This document shows, in pieces, positions 32,256-41,713 of a stretch of DNA of 64,000 bases. The stretch is taken from assembly GCF_011927825.1 (NCBI RefSeq), contig NZ_JAATJI010000001.1:744001-808000 (forward strand), written 5' to 3'. Position 1 is the first letter of the stretch. Every line of letters starts with the position of its first letter. A program made the position numbers and the translations under genes. The notes below the pieces were generated by a model, which saw nothing but the letters and a program-made list of their open reading frames with translations, did no database searches and was not told where the DNA came from. The DNA comes from Polymorphobacter fuscus (GTDB taxonomy: Bacteria; Pseudomonadota; Alphaproteobacteria; Sphingomonadales; Sphingomonadaceae).

Positions 32256-34658
32256 TCAGTAGATCCCGCCCGAATTGCGCATGAAATCGGCATCGCTGCG
32301 CACCCGGCCGCCGCGTGCATCATCGCGCGCCGCGCTGCCACCGGTGCGGCGCGGTTCGCTGTCGGGCTTGAAGGCCTCCCAGATCACCGCCGGCTTGTTC
32401 TCCGTGCCCGGCCAGACGCCATAGACGCGCTTGCCGGATCGCCGGTCGACACGGACCATGCGGACGCCGGCGGGGATGTTGAACGGCAGTTTGGGCGCGT
32501 CCTTCAGCGCCAGTTCGCCGAATTGCCGCCAGATCGGCGCCGCCACGGTGCCGCCCTGGACATAGCCGCCCATGTTGCGGGGATTGTCATAGCCGAGATA
32601 CAGCCCGGCGACGATCTGCTGGGTGCCGCCGACGAACCAGACATCGCGCGGGCCGTTGGTGGTGCCGGTCTTGCCGGCGAACGGCCGGTCGAGCTTGAGC
32701 AGTTCGGTGCCGGTGCCGCGGCTGACGACGCCTTCCATCAGATGCACGGCCTGGAAGGCGGTGCGCGCGTCGATCACCTGTTTGGGCGTGCCGCCGGGGC
32801 GCGGCATCGGCTCGCCATTCCAGTCGGCGGCGGCGCAGCCCGGGCAGGAGCGGTTGTCGCGGCGGAAGATGACCTTGCCATCGCGGTCCTGGACCATGTC
32901 GATCAGCGAGGGTTCGAGCGCGCGGCCGGCGTTGAACAGCTGGGCATAGGCGTTGGTCAGCTTGAGCACGGTGGTCTCCCCCGCCCCCAGCGCGATCGAC
33001 AGCACCGGCTGGTAATCGCCGATGCCGAGCGCCTTGGCCTGCGCCACCACCTTGTCCATGCCGGTGTTGTAGGCGACGCGCACCGTCATCAGGTTGCGCG
33101 ACTGTTCCAGCCCCCAGCGCAGCGTCTGGGCGCCGGCGCCGCGCATGTTGCCGAAGTTGCGGAAGCATTTCTGCCCCAGCGAGCGGCTCTGATAGACGCA
33201 ATAGGGCGCATCGACGACAATCGACGACGGCGTGAAGCCATTGTCCATCGCGGTTGCATAGACGATCGGCTTGAAGGTCGATCCGGGCTGGCGCTTGGCC
33301 TGGGTGGCGCGGTTGAAACTTTGCGCGCGGGCGTCGAACCCGCCGACCAGCGCGAGGACGCGGCCGGTCATCGGGTCTTCCACCACCATGCCGCCCGAAA
33401 TTTCCGGCGGCTGGCGCAGCGCAAAGCCGGAGCCGCTTTTGACGACGGGAACGACGTCGCCGACCTTGAGGACGCTCGCTGCCGACTGGTTGGTGCCGCG
33501 CAGCGGCGACGATGCCGCCGATGCCGGCATGGTGCCGGTGCTGCCGTCGGTGAAGCCCAGCCGCGACGCGCCGCCATCCTTGGCGAGCACGACGGCCTTC
33601 TTCCAGTCCGGAAAGCCCAGCGGCACAGCGGTCGCCTGCAGGCGCGACTGCCAGCCTTCGCCGGCATCGATGCTGGCGATCGGCCCGCGCCACGACCGGC
33701 CGCGTTCGAAGCGCATGAAGCCGTCACGCATGGCGATTTCGGCCGCTTCCTGATATTTCGGATTGACCGAGGTGCGGATCCACAGGCCGCCGCCATAAAC
33801 ACTGTTGCGGCCATCCGCCGGAGTCTCGCCGAAGCGCGCGATCAGCGACCGGCGCACATCCTCGATGAAGTAATCGGACGATCGCGCCGTCGCGATGCTG
33901 TGGGTGGGCACCGCCACCAGCGGCTGGGCGGCAGCGGCATCGCGTTCGGCGGCGGTGATGAAGCCGTTGGCCTGCATCTGGCGCAGCACATAGTCGCGCC
34001 GCGCCACGGCGCGCGCGTTCTGGCGGACCGGGCTGTAGGTGCTCGGCGCCTTGGGCAGGATCGCCAGATAGGCCATTTGCGCCAGGTCGAGATCGGCCGC
34101 CGACTTGTCGAAATAGGCCTGCGACGCCGCCTCCACGCCATAGGCGTTGCGGCCCAGGAAGATCTGGTTGAGGTAGAGTTCGAGGATCTGCTGCTTGGTG
34201 AAGGATGCTTCGATGCGGCGGGCGAGCAGCGCCTCGCGCAGCTTGCGGCTGTAGGTCACTTCGTTGCCGATCAGCGACTTGGCGACCTGCTGGGTGATGG
34301 TGGAGGCGCCCACCGGGCGCCGGCCGGTGAACCAGGATTCGATATTGGTGAAGACCGCCGCGGCAATGCCCTGATAATCGAGCCCGCCATGTTCGAAGAA
34401 GGTCTTGTCCTCCGCCGAGATATAGGCCTGCACCAGCCGCTTGGGGATTTCGTCATAGGGCAGGTAGACGCGCTGCTCGCGGGTGAAGGTGGTCACCACA
34501 TTGCCGTCGATATCGCGCACCGTCGATGGCAGCGCGGCGGCGAAATTGCTCAGCGCCGCCTCGTCGGGCAGGTCCTTCTGTGCCGACCAGAACAACCAGC
34601 CGACCGCTGCCGCGGCCAGCGCCACCAGCAAAAGCACCCAAATCCACCAACGCCGCAT
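32256..34658 (-). CDS. mrcA: Penicillin-binding protein 1A (bifunctional transglycosylase/transpeptidase)
   Basis: An 800-residue class A PBP. A membrane anchor (IWVLLLVALAAAAVGWLFW) is followed by the GT51 glycosyltransferase with ISAEDKTFFEHGG and GASTITQQVAKSL, and the transpeptidase domain with SxxK in RQPGSTFKPIVYATA (Ser about residue 468), SRN in LEQSRNLMTVR and KTGTT in GKTGTTNGPRDVWF. It polymerises and crosslinks peptidoglycan. It sits between amiC and prfB on the same strand, a cell-wall pair next to a translation gene. Confidence 0.95.
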   Translation of the reverse strand: MRRWWIWVLLLVALAAAAVGWLFWSAQKDLPDEAALSNFAAALPSTVRDIDGNVVTTFTREQRVYLPYDEIPKRLVQAYISAEDKTFFEHGGLDYQGIAAAVFTNIESWFTGRRPVGASTITQQVAKSLIGNEVTYSRKLREALLARRIEASFTKQQILELYLNQIFLGRNAYGVEAASQAYFDKSAADLDLAQMAYLAILPKAPSTYSPVRQNARAVARRDYVLRQMQANGFITAAERDAAAAQPLVAVPTHSIATARSSDYFIEDVRRSLIARFGETPADGRNSVYGGGLWIRTSVNPKYQEAAEIAMRDGFMRFERGRSWRGPIASIDAGEGWQSRLQATAVPLGFPDWKKAVVLAKDGGASRLGFTDGSTGTMPASAASSPLRGTNQSAASVLKVGDVVPVVKSGSGFALRQPPEISGGMVVEDPMTGRVLALVGGFDARAQSFNRATQAKRQPGSTFKPIVYATAMDNGFTPSSIVVDAPYCVYQSRSLGQKCFRNFGNMRGAGAQTLRWGLEQSRNLMTVRVAYNTGMDKVVAQAKALGIGDYQPVLSIALGAGETTVLKLTNAYAQLFNAGRALEPSLIDMVQDRDGKVIFRRDNRSCPGCAAADWNGEPMPRPGGTPKQVIDARTAFQAVHLMEGVVSRGTGTELLKLDRPFAGKTGTTNGPRDVWFVGGTQQIVAGLYLGYDNPRNMGGYVQGGTVAAPIWRQFGELALKDAPKLPFNIPAGVRMVRVDRRSGKRVYGVWPGTENKPAVIWEAFKPDSEPRRTGGSAARDDARGGRVRSDADFMRNSGGIY

Positions 34659-34720
34659 CGATGCTCCGACCCAATCTCAGGCTGCGATAGCGGCTGGCAG
34701 CGCGGGAGGGAAGCGCCGCG

Positions 34721-36112
34721 TCACCGGTCGCCGACCAGATGCCGCTCGATCGCCCGCGCGGTGCCCTCGGCGATCCGGCGCCGGCCGCTGGCGGAAAACA
34801 GGAACGTGCTGTCGTCGGCGTTGCTCAGATAACCGGTTTCGAGCAGCACCGACGGCACATCGGGCGCCTTCAACACATAAAAGCCGGCGAAATGGTGGAA
34901 CTCGCCGCGAAAGGTGATGCCTTCCTGCAATTCGTCCTGGAGGATTTCGGCAAAGGCCACCGAGACATTGCCGGTGGCGCGCCGCGACAGGTCGATCATG
35001 ATATCGCCGACATCGGGCGCCTCCACCCCCAGATTGACCCCGCCGATGATGTCCGCCTTGTTCTCGCGCGCCGCCAGCCGCGCCGACACGGCATCGGACG
35101 CGACCGCCGACAGGGTATAGACGCTGGCACCGCGGGCAGCGACATTGGGCGCCGAATCGGCGTGGATCGAAACGAACAGGTCGGCGCGCGCGGCGCGGGC
35201 AATGGCAACGCGGCCGCCGAGCGGGATGAAGCGATCGTCGGCACGGGTCAGCTTGACCCGCACCTTGCCCGATTTTTCGAGCAGCCGCGCCGTGGCAGTG
35301 GCGATGGCGAGGGTGACGGCCTTTTCATAGCCGCCGTTGACGCTGATGGTGCCGACATCCTTGCCGCCATGACCGGCATCGATGACCACCAGCGGCTTGC
35401 CGCCCGACCGGGCGCGGACCCCGGGCGCGCGGGTCTTGGGGGTGAGCGGCGGCAGAGGTTCGGCAGCCGGCGCGCCGGGCTGGACGGCAGGCGGGTTGGT
35501 GGCGGGGGGGGTGGCGACGGCGGGATTCATGTCGGGCACCGGCGCCTCGCGCGCCGATGGTGGCGATGCCGGCGCAGCGTCCGACGGCGGTGACGCTGCG
35601 GGCGGGGACGGGGTCGGTGCGGGGCGCGGCCGCGGCGCCCCGAACATCGTCGTCGGCAGGTCGAAGCTGTCGCTGGGCCGGGTCGGCGGCGGCGCCGCGG
35701 CCTCGCTGGTCAGCACCGGCAGCGGCCGGCGGCCGCGCGCCACCCGGCCGGCAAAGGCCGCGCCCGGCACGCGGCGCAGCGTGATGACCAGCGCATCGCC
35801 GCTGGCACGCGCCGTGACGATCTCCAGCGGCGCCGCCAGGTCGATGACCAGCCGCGCGATGCCCGGCGCGAACATCGCCGCGCGCAGGCGCGTGACGCTG
35901 CCGGCGCCATCCGCCGTCAACTGGCCCGCCACCACCGCGGGCAGGTCGATGACGATCCGGTCCGGGTCCGACAAGGCCAGGCTGTGCGCCACCGCCACCG
36001 GCCCATCGGTCGCGATGGTGACAATTCCGGGGACGATGGTGACACCGGTAATGCGCGCCGCGAGCAGCGGGGCCGGCAAGAGCAACAGCAACAGGGCAAG
36101 CCAGGAACGCAC
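34721..36112 (-). CDS. amiC: N-acetylmuramoyl-L-alanine amidase, AmiC type
   Basis: A 463-residue periplasmic zinc amidase that splits septal peptidoglycan. It has a signal peptide (LALLLLLLPAPLLAA), an N-terminal AMIN domain (about 20-130), a long Ala/Pro-rich linker (about 135-235) and an Amidase_3 domain with zinc ligands in DAGHGGKD, GGYEKAV and SIHADS and the catalytic Glu in LLETGYLSN. A long linker insertion within about 100 residues of low complexity makes it larger than E. coli AmiC. It is followed by PBP1A after 62 bases. Confidence 0.93.
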   Translation of the reverse strand: MRSWLALLLLLLPAPLLAARITGVTIVPGIVTIATDGPVAVAHSLALSDPDRIVIDLPAVVAGQLTADGAGSVTRLRAAMFAPGIARLVIDLAAPLEIVTARASGDALVITLRRVPGAAFAGRVARGRRPLPVLTSEAAAPPPTRPSDSFDLPTTMFGAPRPRPAPTPSPPAASPPSDAAPASPPSAREAPVPDMNPAVATPPATNPPAVQPGAPAAEPLPPLTPKTRAPGVRARSGGKPLVVIDAGHGGKDVGTISVNGGYEKAVTLAIATATARLLEKSGKVRVKLTRADDRFIPLGGRVAIARAARADLFVSIHADSAPNVAARGASVYTLSAVASDAVSARLAARENKADIIGGVNLGVEAPDVGDIMIDLSRRATGNVSVAFAEILQDELQEGITFRGEFHHFAGFYVLKAPDVPSVLLETGYLSNADDSTFLFSASGRRRIAEGTARAIERHLVGDR

Positions 36113-36307
36113 CCGAAAGGGATAGGGGGATGAGGAGTGTCCCGCAACCCGTTGCGGACAAAGGGGTGATGCCTGGCGTCGGGGGGGGCCGCGGCAAAGC
36201 CGCGGCTGGCGTCAGACGGGTTCAGGCCGCAAAGCGCCCTGCCCCGCTGGCCGGTCTTGCGCCTGTCGGCGCGTTTGGCTCCGCCATACGCGCGCGCGGC
36301 GCTGCGA

Positions 36308-37093
36308 CTAGCCGGCGCGCTCCATCATCATTGTCTTGATCTCGCCGATCGCCTTGGCAGGGTTGAGCCCCTTCGGGCAGACGTTCGAGCAGTTCATGAT
36401 GGTGTGGCAGCGGTAGAGGCGGAACGGGTCCTCCAGCGCGTCGAGGCGTTCGCCGGTCATCTCGTCACGGCTGTCGGCGAGCCAGCGATAGGCCTGGAGC
36501 AGGATCGCGGGGCCGAGGAACTTGTCGCTGTTCCACCAATAGCTCGGGCAGGCCGTCGAGCAGCAGGCGCACAGGATGCATTCGTACAGCCCGTCGAGCT
36601 TGGCGCGCTCCTCGACCGTCTGGATCCGCTCCTTGCCCGACGGCGTCGGCGTGACGGTCTGCAACCACGGCTTGATCGATGCGTATTGCGCATAGAAATG
36701 CTTGAAATCCGGCACCAGGTCCTTGACGACTTCCATGTGCGGCAGCGGCGTGATCCGCACCTCGCCCTTGATGTCGGCGATCGCCATGGTGCAGGCCAGC
36801 GTGTTGGTGCCATCGATGTTCATCGAGCACGACCCGCAGATGCCCTCCCGGCAGGAGCGGCGGAAGGTCAGCGTCGAATCGACCTGCGACTTGATCTTGA
36901 TGAGCGCGTCGAGAACCATCGGGCCGGTTTCATCGAGGTCGAGTTCATAGGTGTCGTAGCGCGGATTGGCACCGTCGTCGGGGTTCCAGCGATAGATCTT
37001 GAAGGCGCGGACATTCTTCGCCCCCGCCGGCGCCGGGAAGCGCTTGCCGGCAGTGGAGATCTTGCTGTTTGCGGGAAGCGAGAATTCGGCCAT
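36308..37093 (-). CDS. sdhB: Succinate dehydrogenase iron-sulfur subunit
   Basis: A 261-residue subunit that carries electrons from the flavoprotein to ubiquinone. The [2Fe-2S] ligands lie in [16 protein letters not shown], the [4Fe-4S] and [3Fe-4S] ligands in [16 protein letters not shown] and [26 protein letters not shown] strong AAAGGAG ribosome binding site lies 7 bases before the ATG. Unlike the usual sdhCDAB operon, about 1.9 kb containing oppositely oriented genes separates it from sdhA, so it needs its own promoter in 37094-37244. Confidence 0.96.
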   Translation of the reverse strand: MAEFSLPANSKISTAGKRFPAPAGAKNVRAFKIYRWNPDDGANPRYDTYELDLDETGPMVLDALIKIKSQVDSTLTFRRSCREGICGSCSMNIDGTNTLACTMAIADIKGEVRITPLPHMEVVKDLVPDFKHFYAQYASIKPWLQTVTPTPSGKERIQTVEERAKLDGLYECILCACCSTACPSYWWNSDKFLGPAILLQAYRWLADSRDEMTGERLDALEDPFRLYRCHTIMNCSNVCPKGLNPAKAIGEIKTMMMERAG

Positions 37094-37244
37094 GGAAAGG
37101 CTCCTTTGATGGCGGTCATAGCCAATCCATCCGGCAACCGGAAGCCCTGCGGCGTTGCAGCAGACTCGCCGCGCGTCCGCGGGGGGAAATGGCGTTTCGT
37201 ACCGTAAGGCGGGTCGTCTTGCCGGGTTTTAGGAGGTGTGCGGC

Positions 37245-38273
37245 GTGTTCGAAACCGGTCGGCGCTATGCGTTTCATGCCCATCGCTACGGCCAGGACGT
37301 CGCCAGCAACCGGTTGCGGATGTTCGCGCCGCTGGCGGCGTTGCGGCGGCGCGGGCTGGATGTCGAGCTGTTCGACCCGGCCCGCGGCGCACGCGGCTAT
37401 GACGCCATCGTGTTCTCGCGCGGCTTTTCACCGGCGGCGGTGCACATCGCCCGCGCCGCCCGCGCCGACAACCGGCGCATCATCGTCGATGTTTGCGACA
37501 ACATGTTCGCACTGGCGGGGCGTGCCGGCTTTCGCGGCTGCTGCAACCGCCTGCGCGAGATGATGGCGCTCGCCGATGTCGTCACCGCCCCGACGGCGAT
37601 GATGGCGGCGCAGCTGGAGGCGCATGGTCCGGGTGCCGCCTTCCGCGTCATCCCCGATGCGCTGGAAACGATCGACCCCTGCCCGGTGACCACCCGCGCC
37701 CATGGCGCCGTCGCCGGGCTGGAGCAGTTTCTCGGCCGCCATTCGGGCGCGCTGCACTGCGTCTGGTATGGCAGCAGCGTGCCGGGCATGTCGGGCTTTG
37801 CCCATCTCGATGGTGCGGTGCGCGAGCTGGAAAGCTTCGGCCGCCGCCATCCGGTCACGCTGACGGTGATCAGCGACACGCGCCTGCGCTATTGGCTGGC
37901 ACGGCGCCACTGGCGCATCCCGAGCGTTTACCTGCCCTTCGGCAACGACAGTTTCGGCCCGGCGCTCGCCCGCCACCATGTCGCGGTGATCCCCGTCGGG
38001 CGCAACGGCTATACCAGCGGCAAGTCGATCAACCGCGCCGCCACGGCGGTGATGGCCGGACTGGGCGTCGTCGCCGACCCCTTGCCGAGCTATGAGGAAC
38101 TGCGCCCCTGGATCGTGCTCGGCGACTGGCAGGCGGGGCTGGCGCATTATGCCGACTGCCTGCCCGCCACCGACCCGGCGCTGCCACAGGCGCGGCGGCA
38201 TCTCGAGGCGCGCTATGGCGCCGATGCCGTGGCGGGGCAGTGGGAGGCTGTGCTGGATGTCCGATTGCAGTAG
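37245..38273 (+). CDS. Glycosyltransferase-like protein (GT-B-like), unknown substrate
   Basis: A 342-residue protein with two Rossmann-like halves. The N-terminal part (VASNRLRMFAPLAALRRRGLDVELFDP) and IVDVCDNMFALAG resemble GT-B glycosyltransferases; C-terminally SYEELRPWIVLGDWQAGLAHYADCL resembles the end of group 1 transferases. The nucleotide-binding Glu motif is not obvious, so the call is by fold resemblance only. AGGAGG at 37231-37236 and an 8-base spacing select GTG 37245. It lies, with brnTA, in the sdhA-sdhB gap. Its stop codon is inside a 14-bp palindrome. Confidence 0.6.
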   Translation: MFETGRRYAFHAHRYGQDVASNRLRMFAPLAALRRRGLDVELFDPARGARGYDAIVFSRGFSPAAVHIARAARADNRRIIVDVCDNMFALAGRAGFRGCCNRLREMMALADVVTAPTAMMAAQLEAHGPGAAFRVIPDALETIDPCPVTTRAHGAVAGLEQFLGRHSGALHCVWYGSSVPGMSGFAHLDGAVRELESFGRRHPVTLTVISDTRLRYWLARRHWRIPSVYLPFGNDSFGPALARHHVAVIPVGRNGYTSGKSINRAATAVMAGLGVVADPLPSYEELRPWIVLGDWQAGLAHYADCLPATDPALPQARRHLEARYGADAVAGQWEAVLDVRLQ

Positions 38274-38283
38274 GATATCCTAC
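38270..38283. promoter_or_regulatory. 14-bp perfect palindrome upstream of brnTA
   Basis: GTAGGATATCCTAC is self-complementary and contains the TAG stop of the glycosyltransferase-like gene. It lies 22 bases before the candidate -10 box of brnT and could be a binding site for the ribbon-helix-helix antitoxin BrnA. Confidence 0.5.
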
Positions 38284-38304
38284 GGACTCACTTGCGTCGA
38301 AAAG

Positions 38305-38319
38305 GTATAATTTCTATAC
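38305..38319 (+). promoter_or_regulatory. Candidate brnT promoter -10 box within an inverted repeat
   Basis: TATAAT (38306-38311) is a perfect -10 hexamer lying in the inverted repeat GTATA-ATTTC-TATAC. The repeat ends one base before the brnT ATG. A start of transcription about 6 bases after the hexamer would leave almost no leader; no ribosome binding site is visible. The -35 region is weak. Confidence 0.5.
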
Positions 38320-38320
38320 T

Positions 38321-38587
38321 ATGTTCGAGTTCGATCCTGCCAAAAGCATCCTGAATGCCGACAAGCATGGGATCGATTTCGATGAGGCGCAGGCGTTGTG
38401 GCGCGACGAGCGACGAAGTGTTGTGAGCTCGAACGACAAGGCGAGCGAAGTTCGCCAGCTCGTCGTCGGCAGGATCGGCGATCGCATCTGGACGGCGATC
38501 GTGACGCAGCGTGGCGATGTGGTTCGCATCATCTCGGTGCGGCGCGCGCGAGACAGGGAGATCGAGGTCTATGAACGCGAAGATTGA
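38321..38587 (+). CDS. brnT: BrnT-type toxin (DUF497)
   Basis: An 88-residue RelE-fold ribonuclease toxin. The family pattern is clear: MFEFDPAKSILNADKHGIDFDEAQALW at the N-terminus and GDVVRIISVRRARDREIEVYE at the C-terminus, with the conserved Arg residues and a Tyr near the end. In this system the toxin gene precedes the antitoxin. It overlaps brnA by 17 bp. Its codon use is less GC-biased than the flanking sdh genes, consistent with acquisition. Confidence 0.9.
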   Translation: MFEFDPAKSILNADKHGIDFDEAQALWRDERRSVVSSNDKASEVRQLVVGRIGDRIWTAIVTQRGDVVRIISVRRARDREIEVYERED

Positions 38588-38807
38588 CGCTGCCAAAATC
38601 GACGAGATGTTCGACGATGGCGAAGATGTCAGCGCATTTTTCGATTGGTCGCGTGCGCGCCGTCCGGGCCTGGAGTCCAAGCGGGTCAATGTCGATTTCC
38701 CGGACTGGATGGTACGCAGCCTCGACCGGCAGGCGCAAAAGCGCGGCGTGACACGCCAGGCGTTGATCAAGATGTGGCTGGCGGACAGGCTGGAAACGGC
38801 GGGTTAG
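38571..38807 (+). CDS. brnA: BrnA-type antitoxin
   Basis: A 78-residue protein. Its acidic N-terminal part (IDEMFDDGEDVSAFFDWSRARRPG) is typical of BrnA, and the C-terminal ribbon-helix-helix motif (VNVDFPDWMVRSLDRQAQKRGVTRQALIKMWL) would bind the operon promoter. It neutralises BrnT by complex formation. The 184 bases between it and sdhA hold no gene; a hairpin at 38971-38990 belongs to the sdhA transcript. Confidence 0.9.
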   Translation: MNAKIDAAKIDEMFDDGEDVSAFFDWSRARRPGLESKRVNVDFPDWMVRSLDRQAQKRGVTRQALIKMWLADRLETAG

Positions 38808-38970
38808 GCCGCGACCGCGGAAAAGCTTGGATCGCCCGCCAGTTGGCATGGCGGCTGCCTGACCTTTGAGGATTGGGCCTCGCGGCCAAGAGTGTACGCT
38901 CCCGATCGTGCCCCTTGTTCACGTTACCGTGAGGGATGTCCCGCATGTTGCGTTCGGTTTGGCAGATTCC

Positions 38971-38990
38971 GGCCAAGCCTGAACTTGGCC
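38971..38990 (-). terminator. Hairpin at the 3' end of sdhA
   Basis: GGCCAAG (38971-38977) and CTTGGCC (38984-38990) form a perfect 7-bp stem with a 6-base loop, directly after the sdhA stop codon. There is no T-run, so it is a weak terminator or a 3' end stabiliser. It suggests the sdhCDA transcript ends here rather than reading into sdhB. Confidence 0.45.
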
Positions 38991-38991
38991 A

Positions 38992-40782
38992 TCAATAGAC
39001 CCGCGCCTTCGGCTTGATATAGTCGATCTCGTCGGTCAGCGTATATTCGTGGACCGGGCGCTGGGCGAGGTCGACGGCGCCGTCGCGGAACCAGCCGAGC
39101 GAGTGCTTCATGAAGTTGACGTCGTCGCGGTTGGGGAAATCCTCGTGCATGTGCGCGCCGCGGCTTTCGTGGCGGGCCTTGGCCATGTGCATCGTCAGCA
39201 CCGCCTGGCCGATCATGTTGTCGAGCTCGAGCGTTTCGATGAGGTCGGTGTTGAACACCAGGCTGCGGTCCTGGATGCCGATATCGGCCATGCGCTGGTA
39301 GATGGCGTCGATCTTGCGGGTGCCTTCGTCGAGGATTTCTGCGGTGCGGAACACCGCGGCGTTCGACTGCATGGTCTTCTGCATCGCCAGCCGCACTTCC
39401 GACGTGGGCGACCCGCCCTTGGAGTGGCGAAAGCCGTCGAGCCGGCCGAGCGCGAAATCGTCCGCCGCGCGGGCGATGGGCGTGTGCGCGGTGCCCGGCT
39501 TCAGCGTTTCCCCGATGCGGTGCGCCGTGGCGCGGCCGAAGACGACGAGGTCGATCAGGCTGTTGGAACCGAGCCGGTTGGCGCCATGGACCGAAACGCA
39601 CGCCGCCTCGCCGACGGCGAACAGGCCGGGGACGACCGAATCCGGGTCACCGTCCTTCAGGGTCACGACTTCGCCGTGATAATTGGTCGGGATGCCGCCC
39701 ATGTTGTAATGGACCGTCGGCGTCACCGGGATGGGTTCCTTGGTGACATCGACCCCGGCGAAGACCTTGGCGGTTTCCGAAATGCCGGGCAGGCGTTCGT
39801 GGAGCACTGCCGGGTCGATGTGATCGAGGTGGAGGTTGATATGGTCCCCCTCCTTGCCGACACCGCGGCCTTCGCGCATCTCCATCGCCATCGAGCGCGA
39901 GACGACGTCGCGCGAGGCGAGATCCTTGGCGCTGGGGGCATAGCGTTCCATGAAACGCTCGCCCTGGCTGTTGGTGAGGTAACCGCCCTCCCCGCGCGCG
40001 CCTTCGGTGATCAGCACGCCGGCACCATAGATGCCGGTGGGGTGGAACTGGACGAATTCCATGTCCTGCATCGGCACGCCGGCACGGATTGCCATGCCGC
40101 CGCCATCGCCGGTGCTGGTATGGGCGCTGGTCGCCGAGAAATAGCAGCGGCCATAGCCGCCGGTGGCGAGAACCGTCTTGTGGCTGCGGAAGCGGTGGAT
40201 GCTGCCGTCGTCCATGTTGATGGCGATGACGCCCTTGCATTCGCCGCCGACCATGATGAGATCGATGGCGAAATATTCGATGTAGAAGTCCGTCGCGTAC
40301 TTCAGGCTCTGCTGGTAGAGCGCGTGGAGCATGGCGTGGCCGGTGCGGTCCGCCGCGGCGCAGGTGCGCTGTGCCGGCGGGCCGTTGCCCATGTTCTGCA
40401 TCATGCCGCCGAACGGGCGCTGGTAGATCTGCCCGGCTTCGGTGCGGCTGAACGGCACGCCGAAATGTTCGAGTTCGTACACGGCGGCGGGTGCCTCGCG
40501 GCACAGATATTCGATGGCATCCTGGTCGCCGAGCCAGTCCGACCCCTTGACGGTGTCGTACATGTGCCAGGTCCAATGGTCCGGGCCCATGTTTCCCAGG
40601 CTTGCAGCGATGCCGCCCTGGGCCGCGACCGTGTGGCTGCGGGTCGGAAACACCTTGGTGATGCACGCGGTCTTCAACCCGGCTTCGGCAATGCCCATCG
40701 CGGCGCGAAGGCCCGATCCGCCGGCGCCGACGACGACGGCATCATAGACATGGTCGATAATCTGGTAGCTTGCCGCCATCAT
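38992..40782 (-). CDS. sdhA: Succinate dehydrogenase flavoprotein subunit
   Basis: A 596-residue FAD-linked subunit that oxidises succinate to fumarate. The FAD motif [21 protein letters not shown] is near the N-terminus; the histidine for covalent FAD attachment is in [15 protein letters not shown], and substrate residues appear in [20 protein letters not shown] and the active-site region [18 protein letters not shown]. The ATG overlaps the sdhD stop by 4 bp; a longer frame starting at 41091 only runs antiphase through sdhD. A second ATG follows immediately. Confidence 0.97.
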   Translation of the reverse strand: MMAASYQIIDHVYDAVVVGAGGSGLRAAMGIAEAGLKTACITKVFPTRSHTVAAQGGIAASLGNMGPDHWTWHMYDTVKGSDWLGDQDAIEYLCREAPAAVYELEHFGVPFSRTEAGQIYQRPFGGMMQNMGNGPPAQRTCAAADRTGHAMLHALYQQSLKYATDFYIEYFAIDLIMVGGECKGVIAINMDDGSIHRFRSHKTVLATGGYGRCYFSATSAHTSTGDGGGMAIRAGVPMQDMEFVQFHPTGIYGAGVLITEGARGEGGYLTNSQGERFMERYAPSAKDLASRDVVSRSMAMEMREGRGVGKEGDHINLHLDHIDPAVLHERLPGISETAKVFAGVDVTKEPIPVTPTVHYNMGGIPTNYHGEVVTLKDGDPDSVVPGLFAVGEAACVSVHGANRLGSNSLIDLVVFGRATAHRIGETLKPGTAHTPIARAADDFALGRLDGFRHSKGGSPTSEVRLAMQKTMQSNAAVFRTAEILDEGTRKIDAIYQRMADIGIQDRSLVFNTDLIETLELDNMIGQAVLTMHMAKARHESRGAHMHEDFPNRDDVNFMKHSLGWFRDGAVDLAQRPVHEYTLTDEIDYIKPKARVY

Positions 40783-41159
40783 ACTGCTCCGAGCGCGATC
40801 TTGAGGACCGCGAAGACGGCCGCCGCCGCCCCCGCCAGGGCATAGAAGTTGAGTGCCAGCATCGCCAGCACCCGAGACCGGCCATGCAGATAGTCTTCGA
40901 GCATGACCTGCACGCCCAGGCGGAAATGCCAGAAAACCGAGACGATGAGCAGCAGCATCGGCACCGCAGCGACAGGCTGCCGCAGCCAAAGGGTGACGCT
41001 GGAATAATCGAGCGCCGGCAGCCGGACCAGCGAGAACACGAACCACAGCACGAGGACGATATTGGCGATGGCAGTGACGCGCTGCAGCCACCAGTGGTGG
41101 ACGCCGTCCTTGGCGGCGCCCAGGCCGCGAACGCGGCCGAGTTCGGTTCCGGCACCCAT
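40779..41159 (-). CDS. sdhD: Succinate dehydrogenase membrane anchor subunit
   Basis: A 126-residue protein with three predicted membrane helices (about 25-50, 60-85 and 100-125). The segment [20 protein letters not shown] and [18 protein letters not shown], with the haem/quinone-region histidines and the DY pair, match alphaproteobacterial SdhD. It follows sdhC by 2 bases and overlaps sdhA by 4 bp. Confidence 0.92.
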   Translation of the reverse strand: MGAGTELGRVRGLGAAKDGVHHWWLQRVTAIANIVLVLWFVFSLVRLPALDYSSVTLWLRQPVAAVPMLLLIVSVFWHFRLGVQVMLEDYLHGRSRVLAMLALNFYALAGAAAAVFAVLKIALGAV

Positions 41160-41161
41160 CG

Positions 41162-41566
41162 TCAGAACCCCTTGGTAAACAGGATCGCGGCCCAGGTCAG
41201 GACCGTCGCCAGCACCGAGCCGACCAGCGTTGCCCGTGCCATGGTGCGGCTGGTGTGGATTTCATAGCCCTGGCCGGCATCCATCACCAGATGGCGGATG
41301 CCCGAGAACAGATGCTGGAAGAACACCCAGGTGAAGCCGATCGCCACCAGGTGCCCGAACCAGCCGGTCGCCACGCCCATGAACACCGCATAGGCATCGG
41401 GCCCGGTTGCGGCGGCGATCAGCCACCACAGGAACAGCACGACAGCGCCCAGCGCCATGGCATTGCCGGTGATCCGGTGCAGGATCGAGACAATGGCGTG
41501 CACCTGCCATTTCCAGACGGTCAGGTGCGGCGATAGCGGTCTCGGCGAGGTCGGGCGGCCGGCCAT
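41162..41566 (-). CDS. sdhC: Succinate dehydrogenase cytochrome b556 subunit
   Basis: A 134-residue membrane subunit with three helices that binds haem b and ubiquinone with Sdh[27 protein letters not shown] is the family N-terminal signature and [15 protein letters not shown] carries the haem-ligand histidine. It is the first gene of sdhCDA; the promoter should lie in 41567-41713, shared divergently with the cupin gene. Confidence 0.94.
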   Translation of the reverse strand: MAGRPTSPRPLSPHLTVWKWQVHAIVSILHRITGNAMALGAVVLFLWWLIAAATGPDAYAVFMGVATGWFGHLVAIGFTWVFFQHLFSGIRHLVMDAGQGYEIHTSRTMARATLVGSVLATVLTWAAILFTKGF

Positions 41567-41713
41567 GGCAATCTCCGGATGAAGCGTGGTCCGGGGCTTT
41601 TTAGGCCTTCATCGCTGCGGTGCAACCTTTCATCGCGCCGGCAGCCCGGCGCGACGCACCGGCGCGCGCGCGGCGCCATGGCAAAGGCGCGGCGAAAGTG
41701 GCAAAATCGGACG

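Noticed and set aside
36113-36307. A small gene or terminator between amiC and sdhB
   Set aside because: Several GC hairpins are present (for example 36189-36205) but there is no T-run and no frame with a ribosome binding site, so nothing is called.
40783-41091. A 103-codon N-terminal extension of sdhA
   Set aside because: The extension is the sdhD gene read in another frame. The sdhA start overlaps the sdhD stop by 4 bp as expected.
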